A stretch of 64,000 nt of DNA from Brenneria nigrifluens DSM 30175 = ATCC 13028. GTDB taxonomy: Bacteria; Pseudomonadota; Gammaproteobacteria; Enterobacterales; Enterobacteriaceae. Positions 1 to 8,324 of the stretch are shown one piece after another. Below the pieces are notes generated by a model. That model was not told where the DNA came from and did not search any database. It worked only from the letters and a program-made list of their open reading frames with translations. Position 1 is the first letter of the stretch. Every line of letters starts with the position of its first letter. Made by a program: the position numbers and the translations under genes. The DNA is taken from NCBI RefSeq assembly GCF_005484965.1, contig NZ_CP034036.1:4588001-4652000 (forward strand). The letters are read 5' to 3'.

Positions 1-208
1 CCTGAGTACCCAGTTTACCGCTTTGATCGCTCATATCGGCCGGCAGGGTAAAGGCGACCTTGCCGGACAGCAACTCAATATTCTGACCGGCCGCCGCTTC
101 CGCCGCCGGCTTATCCTGCGCCGGCGCGGCGTCTTTCGCATCGCCGTCGCAGGCGGCAAGCATAACAACCAACACGCTCATTGCGAGGTATTTCACTACA
201 TTCGGCAT
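1..208 (-). CDS. dcrB: DcrB lipoprotein, N-terminal part (runs off the left edge)
   Basis: This is the first 69 codons of a leftward gene whose 3' part lies outside the window. The protein starts MPNVVKYLAMSV and has a lipoprotein signal with lipobox LAAC (Cys20). After an Ala-rich linker comes the segment ADMSDQSGKLGTQ, which matches my recollection of E. coli DcrB almost residue for residue. DcrB is an inner-membrane or periplasmic lipoprotein, needed for phage C1 and C6 infection and linked to lipoprotein maturation. The neighbour yhhQ lies directly upstream on the same strand, as in E. coli. A GGGAACC sequence precedes the ATG. Identity is fairly sure; the function of the missing part cannot be judged here. 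Confidence 0.85.
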   Translation of the reverse strand, partial: MPNVVKYLAMSVLVVMLAACDGDAKDAAPAQDKPAAEAAAGQNIELLSGKVAFTLPADMSDQSGKLGTQ

Positions 209-311
209 TATGGTTCCCTTTCTCTTTTTATTGGAACGGATAAAACATTATCGCACGCTATTCGATCGGTAAAAACAGCCAGTTTGCGGCCGTCTTTAGT
301 GCGATACCGGC

Positions 312-989
312 CTAGCGGCGGCTCGCCGCGGGCCGATAAAGCGTGCCGGGCTGCTGTTCGCTCAGGCGTTTCAGCACCATATTCAGCATAACGCCATACA
401 TCGGCAGGAAGAAAAGCAGGCTGATCAGCAGCTTGAAAGTGTAGTCCACCAGGGCGATTTCAATCCAGTTCGCGGCCATAAAAGGATCGCTGCTGCGATA
501 AAAGGCGATAAAGAAAAAGGCCAGCGTATCGCAGAGGTTGCCAAAGACGGTGGATACCGCCGGGGCCACCCACCAGGCGTTGCGCCGCCGCAGCCGGTTG
601 AAAACGTGCACATCCAGAATCTGCCCCAGCACGTACGCCATAAAGCTGGCGCAGGCGATGCGGGCCACGATGATATTGAGCTGCCCCAGCGCGCCGAATG
701 ACTGCCACGACCCCTGATAAAACAGGGCCGACACCAGATAGGAGATCAGCAGGGCGGGCACCATCACGGTCAGAATGATACGCCGCGCCAGCGGGGCGCC
801 GAAGATTCTCACGGTCAGATCGGTGGCCAGAAAAATAAACGGAAAAGTGAAAGCGCCCCAGGTGGTATGAAAACCCAAAATCGACACCGGAAGCTGTACC
901 AGATAATTACTGGAGGTAATGATCAGAATATGAAACAACGCAAGCCAGATCAGCGCCGCAAGCCGCTGCCGGGGAGTAAAATCATACAT
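312..989 (-). CDS. yhhQ: Queuosine precursor transporter YhhQ
   Basis: The protein has 225 residues and about six hydrophobic segments. It contains the strongly conserved YhhQ/VUT stretch around residues 28-60 (SSNYLVQLPVSILGFHTTWG, then FLATDLTVR). YhhQ imports the queuosine precursors preQ0 and preQ1 across the inner membrane for tRNA modification. The open frame extends 46 codons further upstream, but that part is not YhhQ-like, so I chose the ATG at 989, which begins MYDFTPRQRL. The gene sits between dcrB and the divergent tusA, as in E. coli. A PurR-like operator lies upstream at 1122-1137. The family is confident. Confidence 0.93.
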   Translation of the reverse strand: MYDFTPRQRLAALIWLALFHILIITSSNYLVQLPVSILGFHTTWGAFTFPFIFLATDLTVRIFGAPLARRIILTVMVPALLISYLVSALFYQGSWQSFGALGQLNIIVARIACASFMAYVLGQILDVHVFNRLRRRNAWWVAPAVSTVFGNLCDTLAFFFIAFYRSSDPFMAANWIEIALVDYTFKLLISLLFFLPMYGVMLNMVLKRLSEQQPGTLYRPAASRR

Positions 990-1121
990 ATATGCGACCT
1001 TTTTGGTTATTGGGGTGAGGGAACCCAAGAAACGTCCTGCTCTTTTTAGCCGCCGCCCTTCCGGGCCGCCGCTAGCGGCGCATAATACGCATTTGCTCCG
1101 GCAATGCAATGGTTGTTTTTT

Positions 1122-1137
1122 ACGCAAACGTTGTCGC
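1122..1137. promoter_or_regulatory. Putative PurR operator between yhhQ and tusA
   Basis: The sequence ACGCAAACGTTGTCGC matches 13 of 16 positions of the PurR consensus ACGCAAACGTTTGCGT, including the whole left half and the central CG. It lies about 130 bases upstream of the yhhQ start and 70 bases upstream of tusA. yhhQ has been predicted as a purine-regulon member in gamma-proteobacteria (from memory), which fits a transporter of purine-derived queuosine precursors. Binding has not been tested. Confidence 0.55.
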
Positions 1138-1206
1138 GGCTTGCGCCGAAAAATCCCCGGCGTAAACTATGGCGGTTTTTATTGCCATCTATCACCGAGA
1201 GCCCTG

Positions 1207-1452
1207 ATGACCGATCCCTTCGCCAATCCCGACATAACCCTTGACGCCCAGGGACTGCGCTGCCCGGAACCCGTGATGATGGTACGCAAAGCGGTACGCC
1301 AGATGGCGACCGGGCAAACGCTGCTGGTGCTGGCGGACGACCCGGCGACCACCCGCGATATTCCCGGTTTCTGCCGTTATATGGAACACGAACTGCTGGC
1401 GCAGGTCACCGAGCAATTGCCGTATCGGTATTTGCTGCGCAAAGGGGGATAA
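1207..1452 (+). CDS. tusA: Sulfur carrier protein TusA
   Basis: The 81-residue protein has the TusA/SirA length and the active-site motif LRCPEPVMM, with the sulfur-accepting cysteine at residue 19. The C-terminal LPYRYLLRKGG is also typical. TusA receives persulfide sulfur from the cysteine desulfurase IscS and passes it through the Tus relay to MnmA for 2-thiouridine synthesis at tRNA position 34; it also affects molybdenum cofactor sulfuration. The open frame extends upstream to 1003, but the conserved start MTDPF at 1207 gives the family length exactly. It is divergent from yhhQ and convergent with zntA. Confidence 0.95.
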   Translation: MTDPFANPDITLDAQGLRCPEPVMMVRKAVRQMATGQTLLVLADDPATTRDIPGFCRYMEHELLAQVTEQLPYRYLLRKGG

Positions 1453-1463
1453 GCGCCGCATGC

Positions 1464-1486
1464 CGGCAAAGCCCGGAGCTTTGCCG
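1464..1486. terminator. Hairpin between convergent tusA and zntA
   Basis: CGGCAAAGC and GCTTTGCCG form a perfect 9-bp stem around a 5-base loop. It sits 12 bases after the tusA stop and 15 bases from the zntA stop. There is no clear T-run on either side, so it may act as a weak bidirectional terminator or as a 3'-end protecting hairpin. Confidence 0.5.
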
Positions 1487-1501
1487 ACAACTTGAGCGCC
1501 T

Positions 1502-3811
1502 TTAACCATCCCGTTTCTTCAGCAAGCGCAGCGCGTTGGCGGTAACCAGCGCCGTGGCGCCGGAGTCCGCCAGCACCGCCAGCCACAGCCCGGTAATGCC
1601 CATAATGCTGGTGATCAGAAACAGCGCTTTCAGCCCCAGGGCGATGGCGACATTCTGGCGAATATTGCGGTTCGTCGCCCGCGACAGCCGGATCATCGCG
1701 GCCAACCCGTCCAGACGGCTGTGGGTCAAGGCGGCGTCGGCGGTTTCCAGCGCCACGTCCGTGCCGCTGCCCATGGCGATGCCGATGGTCGCCGCTTTCA
1801 TCGCCGGGGCGTCGTTAATGCCGTCCCCCACCATGGCGGTGGGACGTTGCCGATTAAGTTCGCCGATGGCCGTCACTTTATCCGCCGGCAGCAAACCGGC
1901 GCGGAAATCAATGCCCAGCTCGCCGGCGATGGCCGCGGCGGCCCGCGGGTTGTCCCCGGTCAGCATCACGCAGCGGATATTCAGCGTCTTAAGCCGACTC
2001 AGCGCCAATGGCGCATCGCTGCGCAGCGTATCCCGCAGCGCCAGCAAACCGAGCACGCGGCTCTCCTCCTGCACCACCACCACCGTTTTCCCTTCATTTT
2101 CCAAGGCATCGACGCGTTGCCGCCAGTCGGCATCCAGCGTGCCTGCCGCCAGCCCGGCCGGGGAGCTGACCTGAAGGCGTTTACCGGCGACCGTCCCCGC
2201 CACGCCGATGCCCGCCAGCATCCGGCGCTGCTCCGCGACGGGCAGAAAAGCGCTCGCTTCCAGCGCCCGCTGCACGATGGCTTTCGCCAGCGGATGGCGC
2301 GAACCTGATTCCACCGCCGCGGTACGCGCCAGCAGAGCGGCCTCGCTGACGCCGGCGGCGGGCACAATATCCGTAACCTGCGGTTTGCCTTCGGTCAGCG
2401 TGCCGGTTTTATCAAAGGCGACGGTACGGATGCCGCCCAGCGACTCCAGCGCCGCGCCGCCCTTAATCAGCGCCCCCTGGCGGGTCGCCGCGGCAAGGCC
2501 GGAAGCGACCGCCGCCGGGGTGGATATCACCAGCGCGCAGGGACAGCCGATCAGCAACAGCGTCAACCCGCGGTAAATCCACTCCTGCCAGGGCTGCGCC
2601 AGCAATAGCGGCGGAATCAGAATAACCAGCAACGACAGCAGCATAACGGCCGGCGTGTAGTAACGGCTGAAACGATCGAGGAAGCGCTCTATCGGCGCCC
2701 GGCGCTCTTCCGCCTGTTCGATCAATTGCAGAATACGGTCGATCGCGCTATTGCCCGGCGCTGAAACCACCCGCAGTTGCACCATCCGGTCGACGCACAG
2801 ACAGCCCGCCGCCACCTTCTCGTCCCGACCCCGTTCAACCGGCACCGACTCCCCGGTCAGCGCGCTTTCGTCAAAACTGGCGCCGACGGTCAGCAATACG
2901 GCGTCGGCCGGCAGCCGGTCGCCGGGGGCGACTTCAATAATATCGCCGGGTAACAGCTCGGCGATCGGCACGCGAACGCGGCGTTCATTTCTGACCACCG
3001 TGGCCTCTTCGGGGATCAACGCCATTAAGGCGCTGACCCCTCGCCGGGCGCGGTGGGCGGCGTAGGACTCCAACTGCTCGCCCAGCATAAAGAGCAGCAG
3101 CACGACCGTGGCTTCCGTGGCGGCGCCAATCAGTAATGCGCCGACCGCGGCCACGCTCATCAGGGTTTCAATGGCGAAAGGGGTGCCGGAGCGGATAAGC
3201 CGCCACGCTTTTTTCAGGATCGGCACCAGCCCGACCAGCGTGGTGGCGATAAAAGCGATGCGCCCGCCGGACTCGCTAACCAGCGAAAGTCCCCAGCTTG
3301 CCGCCGCCAGCAAGGCGAACAGCGCCAGGAAGCCGTATTCATCGATAAAACGGCGCGAATCAGGAAAAAGGGGCGTTTGCGGAATGATATCCTGCAAAGT
3401 AAAACCGGCTTGCTTAACGGCGTATTGGACCTGGTCTCGTACGTCGCGGCGGGCATCGACGACCAGTTTTTCGGTGGCGAACAGTACCTTGGCCTGCTCT
3501 ATCCCGGTGAGATTTTTTACGGCATTTTCAACTTTGCGCGCGCAGCTGGGGCAATCCATCCCGCTGACTTTCCAACTGAAACGTTGATGCCCGGCGGGTC
3601 GGTCGCCATCGCCGCCGTCGGGATCGTCCGAATCGGCATTATCGCCGCTTTCCGCCCCGCTCCGCTCCGGTCCGCGGCCGGTATTGGCGACGGCGCCCGA
3701 TGCGCGCTTTACCGCACAGCAGCTTTTTTCAGCCCGTGAGGATTGGCGGGCGTGCTTATGGCAGCAGGCCGATTTTTCAGCGCCGTGCTGGTGATGCTGA
3801 TGAGAATGCAT
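1502..3811 (-). CDS. zntA: Zn/Cd/Pb-exporting P1B-type ATPase ZntA
   Basis: The 769-residue P-type ATPase has, in order: a His/Cys-rich N-terminus; a heavy-metal-associated domain with GMDCPSC (Cys87, Cys90); transmembrane segments; the actuator motif TGES; the membrane metal site CPC; the phosphorylation motif DKTGTLTEG; a SRHPLAKAIV nucleotide-binding segment; and the hinge GDGINDAPAMK. This matches ZntA, which exports Zn(II), Cd(II) and Pb(II) to the periplasm using ATP. E. coli ZntA has 732 residues. The extra length is mainly residues 1-75, which hold an HxHxHHxH cluster and two CC pairs. A GGGAGGA ribosome site precedes the ATG. It lies downstream of yhhN on the same strand. Confidence 0.95.
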   Translation of the reverse strand: MHSHQHHQHGAEKSACCHKHARQSSRAEKSCCAVKRASGAVANTGRGPERSGAESGDNADSDDPDGGDGDRPAGHQRFSWKVSGMDCPSCARKVENAVKNLTGIEQAKVLFATEKLVVDARRDVRDQVQYAVKQAGFTLQDIIPQTPLFPDSRRFIDEYGFLALFALLAAASWGLSLVSESGGRIAFIATTLVGLVPILKKAWRLIRSGTPFAIETLMSVAAVGALLIGAATEATVVLLLFMLGEQLESYAAHRARRGVSALMALIPEEATVVRNERRVRVPIAELLPGDIIEVAPGDRLPADAVLLTVGASFDESALTGESVPVERGRDEKVAAGCLCVDRMVQLRVVSAPGNSAIDRILQLIEQAEERRAPIERFLDRFSRYYTPAVMLLSLLVILIPPLLLAQPWQEWIYRGLTLLLIGCPCALVISTPAAVASGLAAATRQGALIKGGAALESLGGIRTVAFDKTGTLTEGKPQVTDIVPAAGVSEAALLARTAAVESGSRHPLAKAIVQRALEASAFLPVAEQRRMLAGIGVAGTVAGKRLQVSSPAGLAAGTLDADWRQRVDALENEGKTVVVVQEESRVLGLLALRDTLRSDAPLALSRLKTLNIRCVMLTGDNPRAAAAIAGELGIDFRAGLLPADKVTAIGELNRQRPTAMVGDGINDAPAMKAATIGIAMGSGTDVALETADAALTHSRLDGLAAMIRLSRATNRNIRQNVAIALGLKALFLITSIMGITGLWLAVLADSGATALVTANALRLLKKRDG

Positions 3812-3829
3812 ATCTTCCTCCCGAGTTGA

Positions 3830-3844
3830 TGATAGTGATTCTCA
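3830..3844. promoter_or_regulatory. Fur-box-like palindrome just upstream of zntA
   Basis: Read toward zntA, TGAGAATCACTATCA matches the 7-1-7 Fur core TGATAATNATTATCA at 12 of the 14 defined positions. It lies 19-33 bases upstream of the zntA ATG, overlapping the expected 5' leader. zntA is normally activated by ZntR, and I could not find a convincing ZntR dyad here. Fur control is therefore an inference. Confidence 0.4.
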
Positions 3845-3902
3845 TCGCCGACTTTACACCCTCGTATCAGGCTAATCCAGCGATTCGCTCTCCCGTTCGG
3901 GA

Positions 3903-4532
3903 TTAAAAATAGAGCGAACGAACGATCAGGAAATGGCCGCCGAAATAGCAGGCCGCCACCACCGCCTGATGGGCGCGGAAATTGATCCGATAATGATGAA
4001 TAAGCCAGGCCGCATGGGCGATAAACAGCAGCGCGCTGCCGGTCAGCAACGAGAAATTATAGTCCGTGCCGAGGGCAAAATAACGCTCGCCGGCCACCCA
4101 GACCATCAGCGTGGTCATAATGATGAACGCGCACACCGGCCAGCGCTGCGTATCCAGGCGGCTCCAGATAATCACTATCAGCACCGCCGCCAGAACGATC
4201 AGCGCCAGCGCCAGCGGCCAGAAGAAAGTGAGCGTTATCTGGCTGGTGAAAAAGCTGACGGTATACAGCAGATGCGCGAGAAAGTAGGCGCCGAAAGCAT
4301 AGAGAATGCGCTGCGTCGGCAGCAACAGCAGGGTATCGGCAACCAGCGAGGCCAGCAGTCCAATCACGATCAGATAGCCCGGCGCGCTCAGCAGCGGCGT
4401 TTGCCACGCCAGCGCCAGCAGCAATAATAAGGTAACGGGTTTAAACAGCCAGCGCTGCCATACCGGACCACGATAGCTGGCATCAACATACAGCCAGCCG
4501 GAAAAGAGCACGGCGATAAACGACCAAAGCAT
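3903..4532 (-). CDS. yhhN: YhhN family inner-membrane protein
   Basis: The 209-residue protein is almost entirely hydrophobic, with roughly seven to eight membrane segments. It begins MLWSFIAVLFSGWLYVDASY and ends AGHFLIVRSLYF, both close to E. coli YhhN as I recall it. The wider family includes human TMEM86 lysoplasmalogenases, so a lipid vinyl-ether hydrolase role is possible, but the bacterial function is unsettled. It is followed after 91 bases by zntA on the same strand, as in E. coli. An ACAAT-rich leader with no strong Shine-Dalgarno precedes the ATG. Confidence 0.88.
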   Translation of the reverse strand: MLWSFIAVLFSGWLYVDASYRGPVWQRWLFKPVTLLLLLALAWQTPLLSAPGYLIVIGLLASLVADTLLLLPTQRILYAFGAYFLAHLLYTVSFFTSQITLTFFWPLALALIVLAAVLIVIIWSRLDTQRWPVCAFIIMTTLMVWVAGERYFALGTDYNFSLLTGSALLFIAHAAWLIHHYRINFRAHQAVVAACYFGGHFLIVRSLYF

Positions 4533-4747
4533 AAATTGTCCTTATTCTCTACAAGACAGGGCGGATAGAAGGAAACCCGGCATCAGCTTATCTCTCTCCA
4601 ACCTTTATTTATTCAGTGTAGGGGATTGTGAGGAAGATAAACAACATCGGGTGCGGCAGATGCGCATAGCGATGCTTCATGCTATGTTATCGGCCCGTTT
4701 GGTTTGTTGATCGGCACATAAAATATGTTGAAGGAGAGTATGGTTGA

Positions 4748-5068
4748 ATGAGCAATGAACCCGCGCTTTATCGTATTCAGTTTATGAATAATGGTAAAAA
4801 CTACCAGCTTTACGTGCGTGAATTGGTCCCCAGCAATCTGTTTGGCTTTATTGAGATCGCCGATTTCGTCTTCGACAGCCAATCAACGCTACTGGTCGAC
4901 CCCTCCACCGAAAAGCTGAAAACCGAATTTTCCGGCGTCAGCCGCAGCTTCATTCCCTTACAGGCGGTGATCCGCATCGACGCCGTCACTGAAAAGGGCA
5001 GCGCCCGGATTTCCGAGCTGGGCGATAACGTTACGCATTTCCCCTACCTTCCCGGCAAAAAAAACTGA
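4748..5068 (+). CDS. DUF1820 family protein
   Basis: The 106-residue soluble protein contains YRIQFMNNGKNYQLYVRE, a central IEIADFVFD and VDPSTEKLKTEFSGV, and a FIPLQAVIRID segment. This is the layout I remember for the small DUF1820 family of gamma-proteobacteria. No catalytic motif or membrane segment is visible and the function is unknown. The start at 4748 follows GGAGAG by about nine bases. A tiny three-codon frame (ATG GTT GAA TGA) begins at 4740 and its stop overlaps this start. E. coli has no DUF1820 gene here as far as I recall, so it marks a lineage difference. Confidence 0.7.
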   Translation: MSNEPALYRIQFMNNGKNYQLYVRELVPSNLFGFIEIADFVFDSQSTLLVDPSTEKLKTEFSGVSRSFIPLQAVIRIDAVTEKGSARISELGDNVTHFPYLPGKKN

Positions 5069-5140
5069 CGCCTCGGTAACCCGCTCCGAACGCTGATACC
5101 GGCTGACGCCATGATCCGGGCGCCCGCCGGGATAGGGCGA

Positions 5141-5419
5141 TCACTTCTTTGGCGGTTTAGGCTGCTTGCTCTGCCAGGCGAGTAGTTCAAATACGCCAAA
5201 CAGAAAAATGCGCGCCTGCTGCCCCCAGGTCAGCGATGGGTTCTCTTTCGGCTGGCTGGACTTTAACAGCAGCAGTTGGAAACCATGCATTAGAATGGTA
5301 AACGCCATCGCCACCGTCATAAAAATATTCAGCGGCCGGGGAAAAGGGTGGATCAGGTTAACGATCAAAAACCCCCACACTCCCAGCATCAATAAACGGC
5401 CCAGATTAATCCATATCAC
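5141..5419 (-). CDS. yhhL: YhhL family (DUF1145) small membrane protein
   Basis: The 92-residue protein has two hydrophobic segments (about residues 5-25 and 35-55) and a charged C-terminus ending KQPKPPKK. Size, topology and position beside rsmD match E. coli YhhL (DUF1145). The frame is open upstream to 5485, but a GTG at 5419 is preceded by AAGGGG at ideal spacing and gives the family length, so I chose it. This start overlaps the rsmD 3' end by 14 bases, implying translational coupling. Its function is unknown. Confidence 0.72.
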   Translation of the reverse strand: MIWINLGRLLMLGVWGFLIVNLIHPFPRPLNIFMTVAMAFTILMHGFQLLLLKSSQPKENPSLTWGQQARIFLFGVFELLAWQSKQPKPPKK

Positions 5420-6011
5420 CGCGTGCCCCTTTGTTCTCTTGGCGAAGATATAAACGATACGCCACCTGACCGGCGATTTTCTCACGATGCAGCAGCCAGC
5501 CGTCCGGTATCGTCAGATGGCTGTTCTCCGCCTCGGTTTCCACGTAAATCCACGCTTCCGGCGCCAGCCAGCCTTGCCGCTCCAGCAAGGTCAGCGTCTG
5601 GTTGAGCAAATCCCGGCGAAACGGCGGATCGACAAACACCACGTCAAACGGCTCGCCGGTCTGAGCCAGCCAGTGCAAAGTATCAGTATTGACGACCAAC
5701 GCGTTTTCCGCCCGCAGCAGCGTCAGATTTTGCGTTAACTGACGCGCCACGGCGCGCTCCGTTTCCAATAGCGTGGCGTGGGCGGCATGGCGCGATAGCG
5801 CCTCCACAGCCAGCGCGCCGCTGCCGGCGAAACAGTCCAGGCAGCGCGACTGCTGGATAACGGGCGCCAGCCAGTTAAACAAGGTTTCCCGCACCCGGTC
5901 GGTAGTGGGCCGTAAGCCGGGACTGTCGGGAACCGGGAGTTTTCTGCCGCGCCACTGACCACCGATGATTCGGATCTGTCCGGCGGCTGACGATGCATTT
6001 TTTTTAGCCAT
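5406..6011 (-). CDS. rsmD: 16S rRNA (guanine(966)-N(2))-methyltransferase RsmD
   Basis: The 201-residue Rossmann methyltransferase has the N-terminal basic segment IRIIGGQWRGRKLPVPD, the S-adenosylmethionine motif LDCFAGSGALAVEALSR, and the catalytic VFVDPPFRRDL (a DPPF N-methylase motif). RsmD makes m2G966 in the 30S subunit, near the P-site. E. coli RsmD has 198 residues. The gene is divergent from ftsY and overlaps yhhL downstream, as in E. coli. Confidence 0.95.
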   Translation of the reverse strand: MAKKNASSAAGQIRIIGGQWRGRKLPVPDSPGLRPTTDRVRETLFNWLAPVIQQSRCLDCFAGSGALAVEALSRHAAHATLLETERAVARQLTQNLTLLRAENALVVNTDTLHWLAQTGEPFDVVFVDPPFRRDLLNQTLTLLERQGWLAPEAWIYVETEAENSHLTIPDGWLLHREKIAGQVAYRLYLRQENKGARGDMD

Positions 6012-6311
6012 AGCTCACATAATTGATTGCCGTGCCGGACAAGCCAGCCGACACAGCCGGAGAAATTTAGCCGCTATTCTAACGGCGGTTAGGAGTTGAG
6101 GGAATGTTAAGATAGCGTTGTTGCGGCAACGCGCCTCAAAAGTCGCGGATTGTCGCTTTGACATATCTGGTTACCGAGATTGTCGGCCATTGTTCCCCGC
6201 GGCTGCGTGTTGCTGCCGAGAGGAAAGTGTTAAACTTGTGGTTTATAGGCAAAATAGCCTGATTTTCATTATCGATTCGCTGCAGTGAGCGGCGTGGAGC
6301 GCGATTGCAAC
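6012..6311. other. Intergenic region between divergent rsmD and ftsY
   Basis: This 300-base stretch must hold the rsmD and ftsY promoters. I see AT-rich runs around 6225-6275 but no pair of promoter hexamers good enough to name, and no RNA gene or repeat. Confidence 0.4.
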
Positions 6312-7646
6312 ATGACAAAAGAGAAGAAGCGCGGTTTTTTTTCCTGGCTGGGATTAGGCCGACAGGAAGAAGAACAACAACAGCAACCGCAAGATAAACC
6401 CGAAGCCGAGGATACGCCGGCGGCGGAACCCGCAACGGACGCCGATGACCATCGGCTCTCCGAATCCGTACCTGAAACCGCATCCGGCGCATCCCCCGCG
6501 CGGGAAAACGAAGCCCCGACCGAATCGGCGCCGCCGGAAGAACCGCATGTCGCCGCACATACCTTGGCGCAGGAAGGCACGCCGACGGCGGAATCGGTAG
6601 CGGATAGCGCGCCGGCGGCGATTGAACCGTTAGCTGAGGAAACGGCGCCGGTCGTTGAGGCTGAACCGGAAAGCCGGCAAGTCGAACACGCCGCGCCGGT
6701 GACGCACGAGCAAGAGCGTCCCACCAAAGAGGGGTTCTTCGCCCGCCTGAAACGCAGCCTGGTGAAAACCCGCCAGAATCTGGGTTCAGGATTTATCGGA
6801 TTGTTTCGCGGTAAGAAAATCGACGATGATCTGTTTGAAGAGCTGGAAGAGCAGCTGCTGATTGCCGATGTGGGCGTTGAAACCACGCGCAAGATCATCA
6901 CCAATCTGACGGAGCACGCCAATCGCAAACAGCTGAAAGATGCTGATACGCTTTTTGTTAAGCTGAAAGAAGAAATGGCGACGATCCTTGCTAAGGTTGA
7001 TGAGCCGCTGAATATCGAAGGCAAAACGCCTTACGTGATCCTGATGGTCGGGGTGAACGGCGTGGGTAAAACCACCACCATCGGCAAAATGGCGCGCCAG
7101 TTTCAGGCCCAGGGCAAATCGGTGATGCTGGCGGCGGGAGATACCTTCCGCGCCGCCGCGGTCGAGCAGCTTCAGGTCTGGGGCCAGCGCAACAATGTCG
7201 CGGTGGTGGCGCAGCATACCGGGGCCGACTCCGCCTCGGTGATTTTCGACGCCATCCAGGCCGCCAAGGCGCGCGGGGTGGATGTGCTGATTGCGGACAC
7301 CGCCGGTCGCCTGCAGAACAAAGCCCATCTGATGGAAGAGCTGAAAAAGATCGTGCGGGTGATGAAAAAGCTGGATGAAGACGCGCCGCACGAAGTCATG
7401 CTGACGCTGGACGCCAGCACCGGACAGAACGCGGTGAGTCAGGCGAAACTGTTCAACGAGGCCGTCGGGCTGACGGGCATCTCGCTGACCAAGCTTGACG
7501 GCACCGCCAAAGGCGGGGTGATTTTCGCCATCGCCGACCAGTTCGGCATTCCCATCCGCTATATCGGGGTGGGTGAAGGCATCGAAGATTTACGGCCGTT
7601 CAAGGCCGACGATTTTATTGAGGCACTTTTTGCCCGAGAGGATTAA
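6312..7646 (+). CDS. ftsY: Signal recognition particle receptor FtsY
   Basis: The 444-residue protein has a short basic N-terminus (MTKEKKRGFFSWLGLG), a long acidic Glu/Pro/Ala-rich A domain to about residue 140, and then the NG GTPase domain. GTPase motifs are GVNGVGKTTTIGK (G1), DTAGR (G3) and TKLDGTAKGG (G4/G5). FtsY receives ribosome-SRP complexes at the inner membrane and delivers them to SecYEG. The frame opens at 6285, but the ATG at 6312 matches the conserved start. It heads ftsY-ftsE-ftsX, with 6 bases to ftsE. The A domain is low-complexity, as usual. Confidence 0.96.
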   Translation: MTKEKKRGFFSWLGLGRQEEEQQQQPQDKPEAEDTPAAEPATDADDHRLSESVPETASGASPARENEAPTESAPPEEPHVAAHTLAQEGTPTAESVADSAPAAIEPLAEETAPVVEAEPESRQVEHAAPVTHEQERPTKEGFFARLKRSLVKTRQNLGSGFIGLFRGKKIDDDLFEELEEQLLIADVGVETTRKIITNLTEHANRKQLKDADTLFVKLKEEMATILAKVDEPLNIEGKTPYVILMVGVNGVGKTTTIGKMARQFQAQGKSVMLAAGDTFRAAAVEQLQVWGQRNNVAVVAQHTGADSASVIFDAIQAAKARGVDVLIADTAGRLQNKAHLMEELKKIVRVMKKLDEDAPHEVMLTLDASTGQNAVSQAKLFNEAVGLTGISLTKLDGTAKGGVIFAIADQFGIPIRYIGVGEGIEDLRPFKADDFIEALFARED

Positions 7647-7652
7647 AAACGG

Positions 7653-8324
7653 ATGATTCGTTTTGAACAGGTCAGTAAAGCGTATCGCGGCGGACGTCAG
7701 GCCCTGCAGGGGGTGGATTTTCATCTGCGCCCGGCGGAGATGGCCTTCCTGACCGGCCACTCCGGCGCGGGGAAAAGCACCCTGCTGAAGCTGATTTGCG
7801 GGATTGAACGCCCCAGCGCCGGTCAGATTCTGTTCAGCGGGCACAATATCAGCCGCTTAACAAAGCGCGAGGTGCCGTTTCTGCGCCGCCAGATCGGGAT
7901 GATCTTCCAGGATCACCATCTGTTGATGGAGCGTACCGTTTATGACAACGTGGCGATGCCGCTGATCATTGCCGGCGCCACCAGCGAAGATATCCGCCGC
8001 CGGGTCTCCGCGGCGCTGGACAAGGTCGGCCTGCTGGATAAAGCCCGCAACTACCCTATCCAGCTCTCCGGCGGCGAGCAGCAGCGCGTCGGCATTGCGC
8101 GGGCGGTGGTCAATAAACCCGCCGTGCTGCTGGCGGACGAACCGACCGGTAATCTGGACGATGTGCTGTCCGAAGGCATTTTGCGCCTGTTTGAAGAGTT
8201 CAACCGGGTGGGCGTAACGGTACTGATGGCAACCCATGACACCGGGCTGATATCCCGACGCAATTATCGGGTGCTGACGCTCTCCGACGGCCGCATGATC
8301 GGGGGAAACCATCATGGCGAATAA
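7653..8324 (+). CDS. ftsE: Cell division ATP-binding protein FtsE
   Basis: The 223-residue ABC ATPase has Walker A GHSGAGKST, signature LSGGEQQR, and Walker B VLLADEPTGNLD. It starts MIRFEQVSKAYRGG. FtsE and FtsX form a divisome complex that controls periplasmic amidase activation through EnvC rather than acting as a transporter. The gene follows ftsY by 6 bases and overlaps ftsX by 11 bases, so the two products are probably translationally coupled. Confidence 0.97.
   Translation: MIRFEQVSKAYRGGRQALQGVDFHLRPAEMAFLTGHSGAGKSTLLKLICGIERPSAGQILFSGHNISRLTKREVPFLRRQIGMIFQDHHLLMERTVYDNVAMPLIIAGATSEDIRRRVSAALDKVGLLDKARNYPIQLSGGEQQRVGIARAVVNKPAVLLADEPTGNLDDVLSEGILRLFEEFNRVGVTVLMATHDTGLISRRNYRVLTLSDGRMIGGNHHGE

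Noticed and set aside
1003..1206. Upstream extension of the tusA frame
   Set aside because: The extra 68 residues lack TusA features and cover the yhhQ/tusA promoter region. The start at 1207 gives the exact family length.
3845..3902. ZntR-type dyad at the zntA promoter
   Set aside because: I looked for a long dyad with a 19-20 base hexamer spacing but found no convincing match.
6269..7024. 251-codon Ser-rich frame antisense to ftsY
   Set aside because: It mirrors the low-complexity acidic domain of ftsY, whose codon bias creates long antisense frames. The composition is an artefact.
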